64,000 bases of DNA, taken from positions 248,001 to 312,000 of the forward strand of contig NZ_LT627734.1 of the NCBI RefSeq assembly GCF_900100865.1, read 5' to 3'. A program made the translations under genes and the position numbers. Numbering within the stretch: the first letter of the stretch is position 1; the number at the start of each line of letters is the position of its first letter. Below are positions 31,773 to 40,069 of this stretch, one piece after another. The notes beneath the pieces are model-generated. The model searched no databases and was not told the origin of the DNA. It was given only the letters and a program-made list of their open reading frames with translations. The stretch is from Candidatus Aquiluna sp. UB-MaderosW2red. Lineage in GTDB: Bacteria; Actinomycetota; Actinomycetes; Actinomycetales; Microbacteriaceae.

Positions 31773-32612
31773 CTAAGCCGGTCCAATAATCGGGGCACCC
31801 AGGTCGGCAGAGAATTTCAACGCCGCAGCTGAAACCAATTGACCAATCGAGTCGAACTGTTCTCCGACTCTCTGTTTGGGAACACCGGTGCTGATAGCTG
31901 CGACAATCTTGTTGCTCGAGTCTCTAATTGGCGCTGCCGCATCAACGATGCCCGGCTGAAACTCACCATCACTGATTGCGTAGCCAAGATCCCTAATCTC
32001 CTGCATCATTACCAAAAATGTCCTCAGGTTCTTGGCCGGTTGCTGTCTTTTGAATTCGGTGTTTATTGGCTCAAGAGCTCGAGGTAGTTTGCTTTTGGCG
32101 ACCGGTAGCGGAGCGTCTTGGGCGTGTTCGTACCACCACAGCGACACCTCTTCATCGCTCAGACCGGCAAGAATTGCACGGCCCGAAGCTGTGTTGCCCG
32201 CTGCGATAATCAACCCGTCCCAACCAGACCTTCTGAGAGCGTTTGCCGCGACCACCGTCTTGGTGGTTAGTAATCGGCCTCCTCTTAGGACATTTAGGTG
32301 AGCAGATTCTTGGGTTTGAGCGACGAGCTCGAATAACCTTGGTTCAGCAAGGGATGCCAGGTGGGCCTCCTTGGTGCGCATCGCCATCGAGTATATCTTT
32401 GAGCCCAATGAATATTTGAGGGTTGCTGAGTCGCGATCTACTAGTTGGCTCTGTGACAGTGTCTTTAGAACTCTAGATATTTGGCCTTTGTCCCGCTCGG
32501 TGATTTCCGCAATTCTGTTCACGCCCAAACCGCCGTTTGTAAAAGCCTCAGCCATCGATAGGGCTTCAAGGACTTCAAGGTCCCTCGCCAAGCCTGATGT
32601 GTGGGTCCTCAT
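31773..32612 (-). CDS. IclR-family transcriptional regulator (module 2)
   Basis: A 279-residue IclR protein. The winged helix contains GLGVNRIAEITERDKGQISR and the C-terminal effector domain includes NTASGRAILAG. It resembles the regulator at 6909-7766 throughout, including the NVLRGG.LLT segment, so the two are paralogues. The ATG at 32612 is leaderless, 6 nt after TATTGT, with TTGACC 17 nt further up. That -35 lies inside the palindrome GTTGACCTATGGTCAAC, which suggests autoregulation and control of the divergent importer. Confidence 0.87.
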   Translation of the reverse strand: MRTHTSGLARDLEVLEALSMAEAFTNGGLGVNRIAEITERDKGQISRVLKTLSQSQLVDRDSATLKYSLGSKIYSMAMRTKEAHLASLAEPRLFELVAQTQESAHLNVLRGGRLLTTKTVVAANALRRSGWDGLIIAAGNTASGRAILAGLSDEEVSLWWYEHAQDAPLPVAKSKLPRALEPINTEFKRQQPAKNLRTFLVMMQEIRDLGYAISDGEFQPGIVDAAAPIRDSSNKIVAAISTGVPKQRVGEQFDSIGQLVSAAALKFSADLGAPIIGPA

Positions 32613-32618
32613 GAGGCA

Positions 32619-32648
32619 ACAATACCGAGTAGTTGACCTATGGTCAAC
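32619..32648 (-). promoter_or_regulatory. Promoter of IclR gene 2 with overlapping operator palindrome
   Basis: On the minus strand TTGACC (32642-32647), a 17-nt spacer and TATTGT (32619-32624). The perfect 7-3-7 inverted repeat GTTGACC-TAT-GGTCAAC (32632-32648) covers the -35 and lies between the divergent genes. Confidence 0.72.
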
Positions 32649-32708
32649 CCAATTAGGCGCAGGCGGAACTACCTCTTTACCCTTAGCAAATACCTTAAGG
32701 AGAGATAT

Positions 32709-33668
32709 ATGAAGCAGAGAACTAAATTTTCTATGTTTGCAATCGGAGCCGTGTCGGCTCTAGTACTCGCAGGCTGCGCAGCAGCTGAGACCGAGACAAG
32801 TTCGGGCGGAAGCCTTGCAGAGTACGATTTGACAGGCATTTCGATTGCCGTTGGATCAAAAGATTTTGATGAGCAGTTGATTCTTGGCGAGATGCTAGTG
32901 GCCGCGTTTGAAGCAGCCGGCGCTACAGTCGACAATAAAGTAGACCTCGGTGGCACCAACGTGGCTCGTGCAGCTCTCGAGTCCGGTGAAATTGACATTT
33001 ACATGGAGTACAACGGAACCGGTTGGGCTGTGCACTTGGGCCTTCCAGATCCTAGCTTTGACCCAGCAGAGCTAACAGCTGGCGTGAAAGAGCGCGACCT
33101 AGCGGAGAACCAAATTGTGTGGGTTGGTATGTCACAATTTATCAACACCTACGGATTTACATCCAGCCCAGAGCGCACTGAGGCCAATGGTGGCCCATTC
33201 ACATTGACCACCATGATGGAGTATGTAAAGGCAAACTCCGATGCGATTGTTTGCATGGAGGCTGAGTTCCCATCGCGTGAAGATGGTCTGATCTTGACTG
33301 AGAACCACACTGGAATCGAACTTCCAGACAATCAGCAGTTGATTCTTGACACTGGAATCATCTACACCGAGACCGCAGCTAATAACTGCGACTTCGGCGA
33401 GGTCTACACAACTGACGGCCGCATCCCAGCCCTAGGTTTGACCCTTGTTGAAGATCCAGGCGTCAACCTCTTGTATAACGTCTCTGGAACAATGGGCGCT
33501 GACAAGTACAACGAAGCCCCAGAAGCTTTTGACGCAATCATCGAGGCAATCCTTGCTCCGTTGGACAACACCCGCATGGCAGAGCTAAACGGCTTTGTTT
33601 CGGCCGATGGCCGACCCGCAGCTGATGTTGCCAAGGAGTACTTGGTTTCTGAAGGTCTGATCGACTAA
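32709..33668 (+). CDS. OpuC-type substrate-binding lipoprotein (2)
   Basis: A 319-residue binding protein with a lipoprotein signal (VLAGC, Cys at about residue 23) and the OpuAC/OsmF fold. Motifs are ISIAVGSKDFDEQLILGEM, IDIYMEYNGTGW and FGEVYTTDGRIPALGL. It is paralogous to the binding protein at 10399. The start is ATG 32709 with AAGGAGAG 6-13 nt upstream; a longer frame from 32640 begins in the operator. It is the first gene of importer 2, unlike importer 1 where the binding protein is last. The ligand is probably cationic or zwitterionic but undetermined. Confidence 0.88.
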   Translation: MKQRTKFSMFAIGAVSALVLAGCAAAETETSSGGSLAEYDLTGISIAVGSKDFDEQLILGEMLVAAFEAAGATVDNKVDLGGTNVARAALESGEIDIYMEYNGTGWAVHLGLPDPSFDPAELTAGVKERDLAENQIVWVGMSQFINTYGFTSSPERTEANGGPFTLTTMMEYVKANSDAIVCMEAEFPSREDGLILTENHTGIELPDNQQLILDTGIIYTETAANNCDFGEVYTTDGRIPALGLTLVEDPGVNLLYNVSGTMGADKYNEAPEAFDAIIEAILAPLDNTRMAELNGFVSADGRPAADVAKEYLVSEGLID

Positions 33669-33676
33669 GGAACCCC

Positions 33677-34333
33677 ATGGACTTTTTATTAAGCCTGATT
33701 GATTTCGCGCTTGCTCGTCAAGAGCAGGTATTAGAAGGTCTTGCCCAGCACACCGTGTACGTGGTTTCGGTGCTGGTGACGGCTGGCTTATTTGCCATCG
33801 TCACCGGCGTCGTGACCCGGCGCAATGTACTTGCCAAGGAGCTTGCGCTAGCAATCGCATCGGTGTTCTTGACAATTCCTTCGCTCGCGCTTTTCGTTGT
33901 TTTTATTCCACTGGTTGGACTGGGCTTCGCCCCTTCCTTCATCGCACTGTTTCTATATTCGTTGCTACCAATCTTGCGTAACACGATTACTGGACTCGAT
34001 GGAATAGACCTAGGCGTCCTTGACGCCGCCAAAGGGATGGGCCTATCGCCCGCCCAAGTTCTAATCAAGGTTCAGCTTCCGCTGGCATGGCCGGTAATAC
34101 TGGCCGGTGTTCGAGTTTCATCAATGCTGGTTGTTGGAATTGCCGCTATCGCAACATTGGTTGCCGGTGGCGGGCTAGGTGATTTCATAAAGAGCGGTCT
34201 TGCCAGGCTGCCACTGCCAAATTCTCTGGAGTCGATATGGCTGGGCACAATTCTGTGTCTGCTACTCGCTCTAGTTATTGACTTGATTCTCCAGGCCCTT
34301 AAATTGGCCACTATCTCGAAGGGTATTCGATGA
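33677..34333 (+). CDS. OpuC/ProU-type ABC importer permease (2a)
   Basis: A 218-residue permease with about six helices and the coupling loop VLDAAKGMGLSPAQVLIKVQLPLAWPVI. It closely resembles the permease at 7893, including the C-terminal SKGIR motif and the overlap into the ATPase gene. ATG 33677 follows the binding-protein stop by 8 nt with a weak AAGGA site. It forms the membrane channel with the permease at 35458. Confidence 0.88.
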   Translation: MDFLLSLIDFALARQEQVLEGLAQHTVYVVSVLVTAGLFAIVTGVVTRRNVLAKELALAIASVFLTIPSLALFVVFIPLVGLGFAPSFIALFLYSLLPILRNTITGLDGIDLGVLDAAKGMGLSPAQVLIKVQLPLAWPVILAGVRVSSMLVVGIAAIATLVAGGGLGDFIKSGLARLPLPNSLESIWLGTILCLLLALVIDLILQALKLATISKGIR

Positions 34334-35454
34334 ATGATGTATTAATTCGTCTAGAAAATGTAAGCAAGTCCTATGGCTCCGGCACGGAGCCAGCCGTTAG
34401 AAACCTCACTCTCGAGGTTATCCGCGGCGAAGTTCTTGTGTTGGTCGGCCCTTCCGGTTGCGGAAAGAGCACGACGCTTAGGCTGATCAATCGATTGATT
34501 GAGCCGACCTCTGGAAGCATGTTCATTGATGGTGAAGACGTAACCAAGGTAAACCCATCCGAACTTAGAAGAAAAATTGGCTACGTTATTCAGCAGGTGG
34601 GCCTATTTCCACACAGAACCATTGCTGAAAACATTGCGACAGTGCCTCAGCTTCTGGGCTGGAGCAAAGAAAAAGTTAATGCCCGCATTGACGAGTTGTT
34701 GGAACTTGTTTCCATGGACCCAGAGACTTATCGAGATCGGTACCCGAAGGAACTTTCTGGAGGGCAAGCCCAAAGAATCGGTGTTGCCAGGGCCCTGGCT
34801 GCCGATCCAGACATTCTTTTAATGGACGAACCTTTTGGGGCAATAGACCCTATTACTCGCGACCGGTTGCAGAATGAGTTTTTGAGACTCCAAAAAGAGG
34901 TCAAGAAGACAATCGTTTTTGTCACCCACGATATCGACGAGGCAATCAAGATGGGAAACCGGATCGCGATTTTGCGTGAAGGTTCCGAGATCGCTCAGCT
35001 GGATACGCCGGAGGCAATCTTGGCTCATCCAGCTGATGAGTTTGTCGAGAGCTTCTTGGGGTCTGGGGCGATTTTGAAGGGGCTTACCTTGCGGAAGGTA
35101 AGCGACATCGAACTGCACCAGGTCCCAACTCTCACTTCGCCAGTTTTGCGCGAGGAGGCTCTGAAGACTCTTCAGGATTCGCCTGACAAGGTCGCGCTCT
35201 TGCTCGATGGGAACAATCGGCCATTGAGATGGATTGATGAGCGAGCTTTGAACCGCACCAGCCAGCCGATTGAAAAATCTGGCCGACCAGTAACGGTTGA
35301 TCTTCAGCCTGAAGACACCTTGCAGGACGCCCTCACTGTGATGTTGCAATCCTCTGTAGGAATGGCATGCGTTACTGACCGAAAGGGTAAGTACCTCGGC
35401 TGCACAACAATTGAGAGCCTTGCCAAGTTGATTATGAGCGACGGGAAGGAGTAA
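34330..35454 (+). CDS. OpuC/ProV-type ABC importer ATPase with C-terminal CBS region (2)
   Basis: A 374-residue ATPase: Walker A GPSGCGKST, Q-loop IQQVGLFPH, signature LSGGQAQR, Walker B ILLMDEPF, H-loop VTHDIDEA. A C-terminal region of about 130 residues contains a CBS-like stretch (LQPEDTLQDALTVMLQSSVGMACVTD.KGKYLGC). CBS pairs in OpuA/OpuC ATPases act as ionic-strength sensors. The longer tail compared with the ATPase at 8551 suggests this importer is the osmoregulated copy. ATGA overlap with the permease gene indicates coupling. Confidence 0.9.
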   Translation: MNDVLIRLENVSKSYGSGTEPAVRNLTLEVIRGEVLVLVGPSGCGKSTTLRLINRLIEPTSGSMFIDGEDVTKVNPSELRRKIGYVIQQVGLFPHRTIAENIATVPQLLGWSKEKVNARIDELLELVSMDPETYRDRYPKELSGGQAQRIGVARALAADPDILLMDEPFGAIDPITRDRLQNEFLRLQKEVKKTIVFVTHDIDEAIKMGNRIAILREGSEIAQLDTPEAILAHPADEFVESFLGSGAILKGLTLRKVSDIELHQVPTLTSPVLREEALKTLQDSPDKVALLLDGNNRPLRWIDERALNRTSQPIEKSGRPVTVDLQPEDTLQDALTVMLQSSVGMACVTDRKGKYLGCTTIESLAKLIMSDGKE

Positions 35455-35457
35455 CCC

Positions 35458-36219
35458 TTGAGTACGGTAGCCCAACAAGCTAAGAGCCAATCTCCGATGA
35501 GCGCGCGGCTAGATCTCATTATCTCGCCGATATTTGCGGTTCTACTCGCGCTTCTGGGTCTTGCGGTCTGGCTCTACTCGGATTTGGATCAAACGACACT
35601 GAACATTTTGGAACCGGTGAAAATTCAACGGCAAATCGGAGAAACTCTAGTTCTGGGCCTCACCTCCTCGCTGCTGGTTATTTTGATTGCGGTACCCATC
35701 GGCATTCTGGTTACCCGTAAGGGTTTTCCTCGACTGAAGACCTTTTTGGTCAACACCCTTGGATTGGCCCAATCACTGCCCGCATATGGACTGATTGTAA
35801 TTTTCTTCTCCTTTATGGGTTCTGGAATCCTCACCGTGATTCTTGCGTTGGCGACCTTCTCTTTACTTCCGGTTCTTAGAAACACCATCGTTGGCTTGGA
35901 GCAGGTAGACAAGTCGGTAATCGACGCGGGACGTGGCATGGGATTCACTTCAGCACAGATTTTGTTCAAGATCGAACTACCGCTATCGGTTGAAGTGATT
36001 GTCTCTGGCATCAGGACAGCAATTGTTATTAACGTCGGCATGTCAGCACTGGCATTCCTAGTTGGTGGTGGTGGACTCGGGGAAACAATAAACTCCGGCC
36101 TAAAGCTAGACCGTGGACCGGCTATCTTGATTGGCGCTGTAATGGTGGCAATTCTGGCGCTGCTGTTTGATTTCTTGAGTGCACTGGCTCAGAAATACTT
36201 AAAGCCAAAGGGCCTCTAA
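35458..36219 (+). CDS. OpuC/ProU-type ABC importer permease (2b)
   Basis: A 253-residue permease with a polar N-terminal stretch of about 20 residues and six or so helices. The ATPase-docking loop is VIDAGRGMGFTSAQILFKIELPLSVEVI. TTG 35458 follows the ATPase stop by three nt. It is paralogous to the permease at 9546 and shares its C-terminal LKPKG motif. It is the last gene of the importer set, followed by a strong terminator. Confidence 0.88.
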   Translation: MSTVAQQAKSQSPMSARLDLIISPIFAVLLALLGLAVWLYSDLDQTTLNILEPVKIQRQIGETLVLGLTSSLLVILIAVPIGILVTRKGFPRLKTFLVNTLGLAQSLPAYGLIVIFFSFMGSGILTVILALATFSLLPVLRNTIVGLEQVDKSVIDAGRGMGFTSAQILFKIELPLSVEVIVSGIRTAIVINVGMSALAFLVGGGGLGETINSGLKLDRGPAILIGAVMVAILALLFDFLSALAQKYLKPKGL

Positions 36220-36230
36220 CAGTTAGTAAT

Positions 36231-36262
36231 AAGCACCGGCTCCCATCTGGGCGCCGGTGCTT
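36231..36262. terminator. Intrinsic terminator after importer 2
   Basis: AAGCACCGGC (36231-36240) and GCCGGTGCTT (36253-36262) form a 10-bp stem, followed by TTTTATAA. It can serve both the importer and the convergent ABC-2 gene. Confidence 0.9.
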
Positions 36263-36277
36263 TTTTATAACCTTGGA

Positions 36278-37054
36278 CTACTCAACATCTCTTTTCATGC
36301 TGGTGAATAGTGAGATGGCCGAAAATACCAACCCGTAACCGAGTAGCAACAGCATTGCTGGAATCGGCTGAAGGTATGAGGACGTATCAAAGCCAAACTC
36401 TGGTGCTTGAACATCGATTGCCAGCATCCCAGTAATTAGGCCACCCGGTAAGAACTTGCCAACATCAGAGAACAGCACCAACAACAGTGGGTCAATCACA
36501 AAAAGATATATCAACGCAAAGACAATTGCGAGCATCTGGTTTTTCAGAAGTGCACCCACCGAGACCCCGATGACCCCGAACACCACCCCTGAGACCAAGG
36601 CCGCCAAGCTGAGATTCAGAAATAAATCAGATGAAGGGCTAACCGCCTCTTCGAAGCTTGCAAGCGTTATAACGCCAGCAAGAATCGAAAGCCAGGCGGT
36701 GATCAACATGAATAGTGCACCCACCAGTGCCGCCACTCCGAGTTTTGCAAACAGTACAAACTCACGTTTAGGGCTGGTTAGAAATGTCGCAGCTGCTGTG
36801 CCATGACGGTATTCGCCCGCCATAAGCATGATGCCCAGGATGATCACAAAGATATAACCGGATATCGCGTTGGCGAAAACGCCGTCAACACCATCGACCG
36901 TGTTGACGCCAAAAGCTGGACCCAATTGGGCGGCCTCATAGATAAAAGGTGTGGTCACTACGGAAACTACCGAAATCGCGATTCCCGCAATCAGGATTCC
37001 CCAGTTGGCTCTGGCATAGATAACTTTCCGAAGTTCAGACTTGATTAGCGCCAT
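36278..37054 (-). CDS. ABC-2 type transporter permease
   Basis: A 258-residue membrane protein with about six helices and the gene organisation of ABC-2 exporters. It starts with a short cytoplasmic segment (IKSELRKVIYARANWG), typical of permeases that pair with a NatA/BcrA-type ATPase. ATG 37054 overlaps the ATPase stop by one base (TAATG), so the two are coupled. The exported substrate (lipid, peptide or drug) cannot be told. Confidence 0.85.
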   Translation of the reverse strand: MALIKSELRKVIYARANWGILIAGIAISVVSVVTTPFIYEAAQLGPAFGVNTVDGVDGVFANAISGYIFVIILGIMLMAGEYRHGTAAATFLTSPKREFVLFAKLGVAALVGALFMLITAWLSILAGVITLASFEEAVSPSSDLFLNLSLAALVSGVVFGVIGVSVGALLKNQMLAIVFALIYLFVIDPLLLVLFSDVGKFLPGGLITGMLAIDVQAPEFGFDTSSYLQPIPAMLLLLGYGLVFSAISLFTSMKRDVE

Positions 37055-37764
37055 TAGTCGGTTCCCGCTGTTAGCTCGAGGAACGCTTCTTCTAAGGTCC
37101 CAGTTCCAATAATTTGCTTCATCTCGCCGGCGGCAATCAGCCTGCCCTTATGCATGATGATGACATCGTCAACCGTGTTCTGCATTTCGGCCAGCTGGTG
37201 GGAAGAAACCAAGATTGTCCTGCCGGATATCGCGAGTGAACGCAAGAACTTGCGAAGCCAAGCTATGCCCAGGGGATCTAGGCCATTGGCCGGCTCATCC
37301 AGGATTAGAACATCCGGGTCACCCAGAATTGCCCCAGCCAATGCCAAGCGCTGCTTCATGCCGAGCGAGTAGTTTTTAGTGCGCTTGTTTTTCGCATCTC
37401 CTAGCTCAACCAGTTCGAGCACCTCATCGACTCGAGCATCTGGGATGTTGCCCGCAGCCGCCATAACCCTTAGGTTTTGACGGCCCGTTAGTGATGCGTG
37501 AAAGCCCCGGGAATCTAAAACACAGCCGACTTCAGAAATGGGGTTCCTGAGTTCTCGGTAGCTAGCGCCGAGAATAGCAACCGAGCCGCTGGTTGGTTTT
37601 GCTAAACCAACCAGGCACCGAAGGGCCGTGGATTTGCCAGCACCATTCGGGCCTAAAAAGCCTGTGATTCGGCCCTGTTTGATTTCAATACTCAAATCGT
37701 TTACGGCGATTTGTTTGCCGTAGGTCTTCACCAGATTGGTAAAGGTGATTGCTTGGGTCATCAT
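37054..37764 (-). CDS. ABC-2 type transporter ATPase
   Basis: A 236-residue ATPase: Walker A GPNGAGKST, signature YSLGMKQRLALAGA, Walker B VLILDEPANGLDP, H-loop VSSHQLAEM. It energises the adjacent ABC-2 permease, with which it overlaps by one base. The start is ATG 37764 (or the adjacent ATG 37761), preceded by GTGGGGG. The open frame extending to 37962 has no domain features and overlaps the opposite cyclophilin gene, so it is rejected. The lack of a C-terminal extension is normal for BcrA-type ATPases. Confidence 0.88.
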   Translation of the reverse strand: MMTQAITFTNLVKTYGKQIAVNDLSIEIKQGRITGFLGPNGAGKSTALRCLVGLAKPTSGSVAILGASYRELRNPISEVGCVLDSRGFHASLTGRQNLRVMAAAGNIPDARVDEVLELVELGDAKNKRTKNYSLGMKQRLALAGAILGDPDVLILDEPANGLDPLGIAWLRKFLRSLAISGRTILVSSHQLAEMQNTVDDVIIMHKGRLIAAGEMKQIIGTGTLEEAFLELTAGTD

Positions 37765-37903
37765 GCCCCCACTTTCTTTTGAGCAAACTGCTCCTAAAGA
37801 GTATGGCACCCTAAATAAATCTCCGGTCTTCATGATTGCATCTGGAGGGGTTTTTGCGCGGCAAGCCCATGCAACCTTGGAGATGCTGTGGCACAATATA
37901 GGG

Positions 37904-38434
37904 ATGACATCTCCTACAGCTATCGCAACCCTGCACACCAACCACGGCGCCATCAAGCTCAACCTCTTTGGGCTTCACGCTCCAAAGACCGTTGAAAACT
38001 TTGTGGGCTTGGCAACCGGCACCATAGAGTGGAAAGATCCGCGCACTGGAGCAACCCATAACGGAAAGTCCCTTTACGAGGGCGTAATATTTCACCGCAT
38101 TATCGCGGGCTTCATGCTTCAATCTGGAGACCCAGCCGGCACCGGCATGGGAGGCCCCGGTTATCAGTTTGGCGACGAAATCCACCCGGAACTCAATTTC
38201 AATGACCCATACATGCTTGCCATGGCAAATGCCGGCCCCAGCACCAACGGTTCACAGTTCTTCATCACCGTTGCTCCAACCTCCTGGTTGCAAGGCAAGC
38301 ACACTGTTTTTGGTGAGGTAGCAGACGACGTGAGCCGCAAGGTGGTAGACAAGATTGGTGCCGTCGCAACCGATGGTCGTGACAAGCCCCTGGAGGAAGT
38401 TGTAATCGAGTCGATTAGCATCGAAACTCTCTAA
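37904..38434 (+). CDS. ppiA: Peptidyl-prolyl cis-trans isomerase, cyclophilin type
   Basis: A 176-residue cytoplasmic cyclophilin: FHRIIAGFMLQSGDPAGTGMGGPGYQFGDE and MANAGPSTNGSQFFITVAPTSWLQGKHTVFGEV, holding the catalytic Arg, Gln and Phe and the cyclosporin-site Trp. It assists folding by isomerising prolyl bonds. ATG 37904 starts the fold; a longer frame from 37736 is not cyclophilin-like. An AT-rich CACAATATA lies just upstream. It is the first gene of the conserved actinobacterial ppiA-rhomboid-crgA block. Confidence 0.92.
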   Translation: MTSPTAIATLHTNHGAIKLNLFGLHAPKTVENFVGLATGTIEWKDPRTGATHNGKSLYEGVIFHRIIAGFMLQSGDPAGTGMGGPGYQFGDEIHPELNFNDPYMLAMANAGPSTNGSQFFITVAPTSWLQGKHTVFGEVADDVSRKVVDKIGAVATDGRDKPLEEVVIESISIETL

Positions 38435-39085
38435 ATGGCAATTCGCCTGAGGCTTCCTCAAGCATCCCCAGTCACCAGCACATTGCTGGCGATAAATGTT
38501 TTGATCTGGTTGGGACAGATATCCCCGGTTGGATATCTGTTCACAAACCAGATGTTTTTTGCTCCACTATTCGCCCCTTGGGAACCCTGGAGGATGCTCA
38601 CAGCGGGCTTTGTGCACGACTGGTCATCGCCCTGGCACATTCTTCTAAATTCCTACGCGATCTGGATATTTGGTAGACAGCTAGAGCCCATGGTCGGCAA
38701 GGTTCGCTTTTTGGTGCTCTACCTAACCTCGATTATCGGCGGTTCGGTGGCTGTCTTATGGTTGTCTGATCCGCAAACCCCAGTGGTTGGGGCCTCCGGC
38801 GCACTATTTGGCTTGATGGGTGCATATTTCATCATCATCCGGACGATGGGTGGCAACAGCTCAACAATTTTTGGCCTAATCGCAATCAACTTGGCGATGG
38901 GGTTCTTTGTTTCGGGAATCTCGTGGGAGGGCCACCTGGGTGGTCTAATCACCGGGTTAGCGATCGCTCTAATTTACTCAAAAACCAGAAAGCCCAGTCA
39001 AAAGTCAATGCAGCTTATTAGCTTGACTGCTGTTTGGGGGGCACTCGCACTCTTGACAGTGCTGAGAATTAATCAGTGGGTTTAG
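38435..39085 (+). CDS. Rhomboid-family intramembrane serine protease
   Basis: A 216-residue protein with six helices. The nucleophile Ser lies in GASGALFGLMG (about residue 121), the catalytic His in EGHLGGLITG, and the HILLNSYAIWIFG segment supplies the conserved His/Asn. It cleaves membrane-protein substrates within the bilayer. It starts with ATG immediately after the ppiA stop, a zero-gap arrangement usual for this block in actinobacteria. Its natural substrate is unknown. Confidence 0.9.
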   Translation: MAIRLRLPQASPVTSTLLAINVLIWLGQISPVGYLFTNQMFFAPLFAPWEPWRMLTAGFVHDWSSPWHILLNSYAIWIFGRQLEPMVGKVRFLVLYLTSIIGGSVAVLWLSDPQTPVVGASGALFGLMGAYFIIIRTMGGNSSTIFGLIAINLAMGFFVSGISWEGHLGGLITGLAIALIYSKTRKPSQKSMQLISLTAVWGALALLTVLRINQWV

Positions 39086-39358
39086 TTATTTCCACTTAGT
39101 GGTCATAACAAAGCCAACCATCGCGAACCCGAACCCAATCAGAATGTTCCAGTTTGCTAGGTCGATTGGGGATGCGCTTCCCAGCGGCCAGCGGGCACTC
39201 GAGATGTAGAAGGTTAGGATCCAGATCAAACCGAAAACCATAAAGCCGAACATCACGGCTTTATACCAAGTCGGATTTTCTGCCTCGGCATCCCCAGCTA
39301 TAACTGGTTTTAGTGGTTCGACAGAGTTGGCTTTGCGTCTTGATCTTGATTCAGGCAT
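39086..39358 (-). CDS. crgA: Cell division protein CrgA
   Basis: A 90-residue protein with a basic N-terminus (PESRSRRKA) and two transmembrane helices at about 33-53 and 68-86, the CrgA architecture, with the conserved NPTWYKAVMFG and ANWNILIGFGFAMVGFVMTTKWK stretches. In mycobacteria and Streptomyces CrgA binds FtsZ and septal proteins and regulates division. ATG 39358 lies 6 nt after a TAAACT box. It is divergent from the glutamine amidotransferase gene, the conserved placement. Confidence 0.92.
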   Translation of the reverse strand: MPESRSRRKANSVEPLKPVIAGDAEAENPTWYKAVMFGFMVFGLIWILTFYISSARWPLGSASPIDLANWNILIGFGFAMVGFVMTTKWK

Positions 39359-39364
39359 GAATGC

Positions 39365-39370
39365 AGTTTA
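39365..39370 (-). promoter_or_regulatory. -10 box, leaderless crgA
   Basis: TAAACT on the minus strand, then 6 nt (GCATTC) and ATG 39358. Confidence 0.6.
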
Positions 39371-39414
39371 TTACGCGATTCAGATAAAGCTAGTCCGATT
39401 AGGCTATTAGCATC

Positions 39415-40053
39415 ATGGTGCGCATTCTTGTTTTAGATAATTACGACAGCTTCGTCTACACCCTAAATGGCTATCTTAGGCAGCTGGGGGCCCAGACCGA
39501 GGTGTTCAGGAACGACGCTTTTTCCGAAGCCGAACTGCCTGAAATGCTTTCAAGATTCGATGCGGTGCTGATTTCTCCGGGTCCGGGCACTCCGGCCTCA
39601 GCCGGGCTATCTATCCCAACCGTTCGTTTCGCCCTGGAAACCAACTACCCGGTATTTGGCGTGTGTCTGGGTCATCAAGCAATCGCCGAGGCCATGGGGG
39701 CGGTTGTGCAAAGCGCCCCCGAGCTAATGCACGGCAAGGTTTCATCGGTAAATCACAAGGGCAGCCTAATTTTTGAGGGGTTACCGCAGGGCTTTAGTGC
39801 CACGAGGTATCATTCGCTCGCAGTGGTGCCAGAGTCTGTCCCCGAGGACCTTGTGATAACCGGCCAAACCGAATCTGGTGTGATCATGAGTTTGCAGCAC
39901 AAGACCAAGCCTATTTACGGCGTTCAGTTTCACCCCGAATCCGTGATGACTCAAGGTGGCTACACCATGCTTGCCAATTGGCTAGAAACCCTGGGACTCA
40001 AGGGTGCCAGAGAAAAAGCACTCAGCCTGAGCCCCAGGCTGGAAAACTCTTAG
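39415..40053 (+). CDS. pabA: Glutamine amidotransferase, anthranilate/aminodeoxychorismate synthase component II
   Basis: A 212-residue class-I glutamine amidotransferase: DNYDSFVYTL at the N-terminus, nucleophile Cys in GVCLGHQA, and the His-Glu pair in GVQFHPESVMT. It releases ammonia from glutamine for anthranilate or 4-amino-4-deoxychorismate synthesis; its location away from trp genes, beside crgA and pknB, is common for the trpG/pabA copy of actinobacteria. TAGGCT lies 9 nt before ATG 39415. It converges with the kinase gene, leaving 16 nt. Confidence 0.87.
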   Translation: MVRILVLDNYDSFVYTLNGYLRQLGAQTEVFRNDAFSEAELPEMLSRFDAVLISPGPGTPASAGLSIPTVRFALETNYPVFGVCLGHQAIAEAMGAVVQSAPELMHGKVSSVNHKGSLIFEGLPQGFSATRYHSLAVVPESVPEDLVITGQTESGVIMSLQHKTKPIYGVQFHPESVMTQGGYTMLANWLETLGLKGAREKALSLSPRLENS

Positions 40054-40069
40054 TTTGCTCTAGTGGCCT

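Noticed and set aside
37765-37962. A long N-terminal extension of the ABC-2 ATPase.
   Set aside because: It lies over the opposite cyclophilin upstream region and start, has no domain features, and a good ribosome site precedes ATG 37764.
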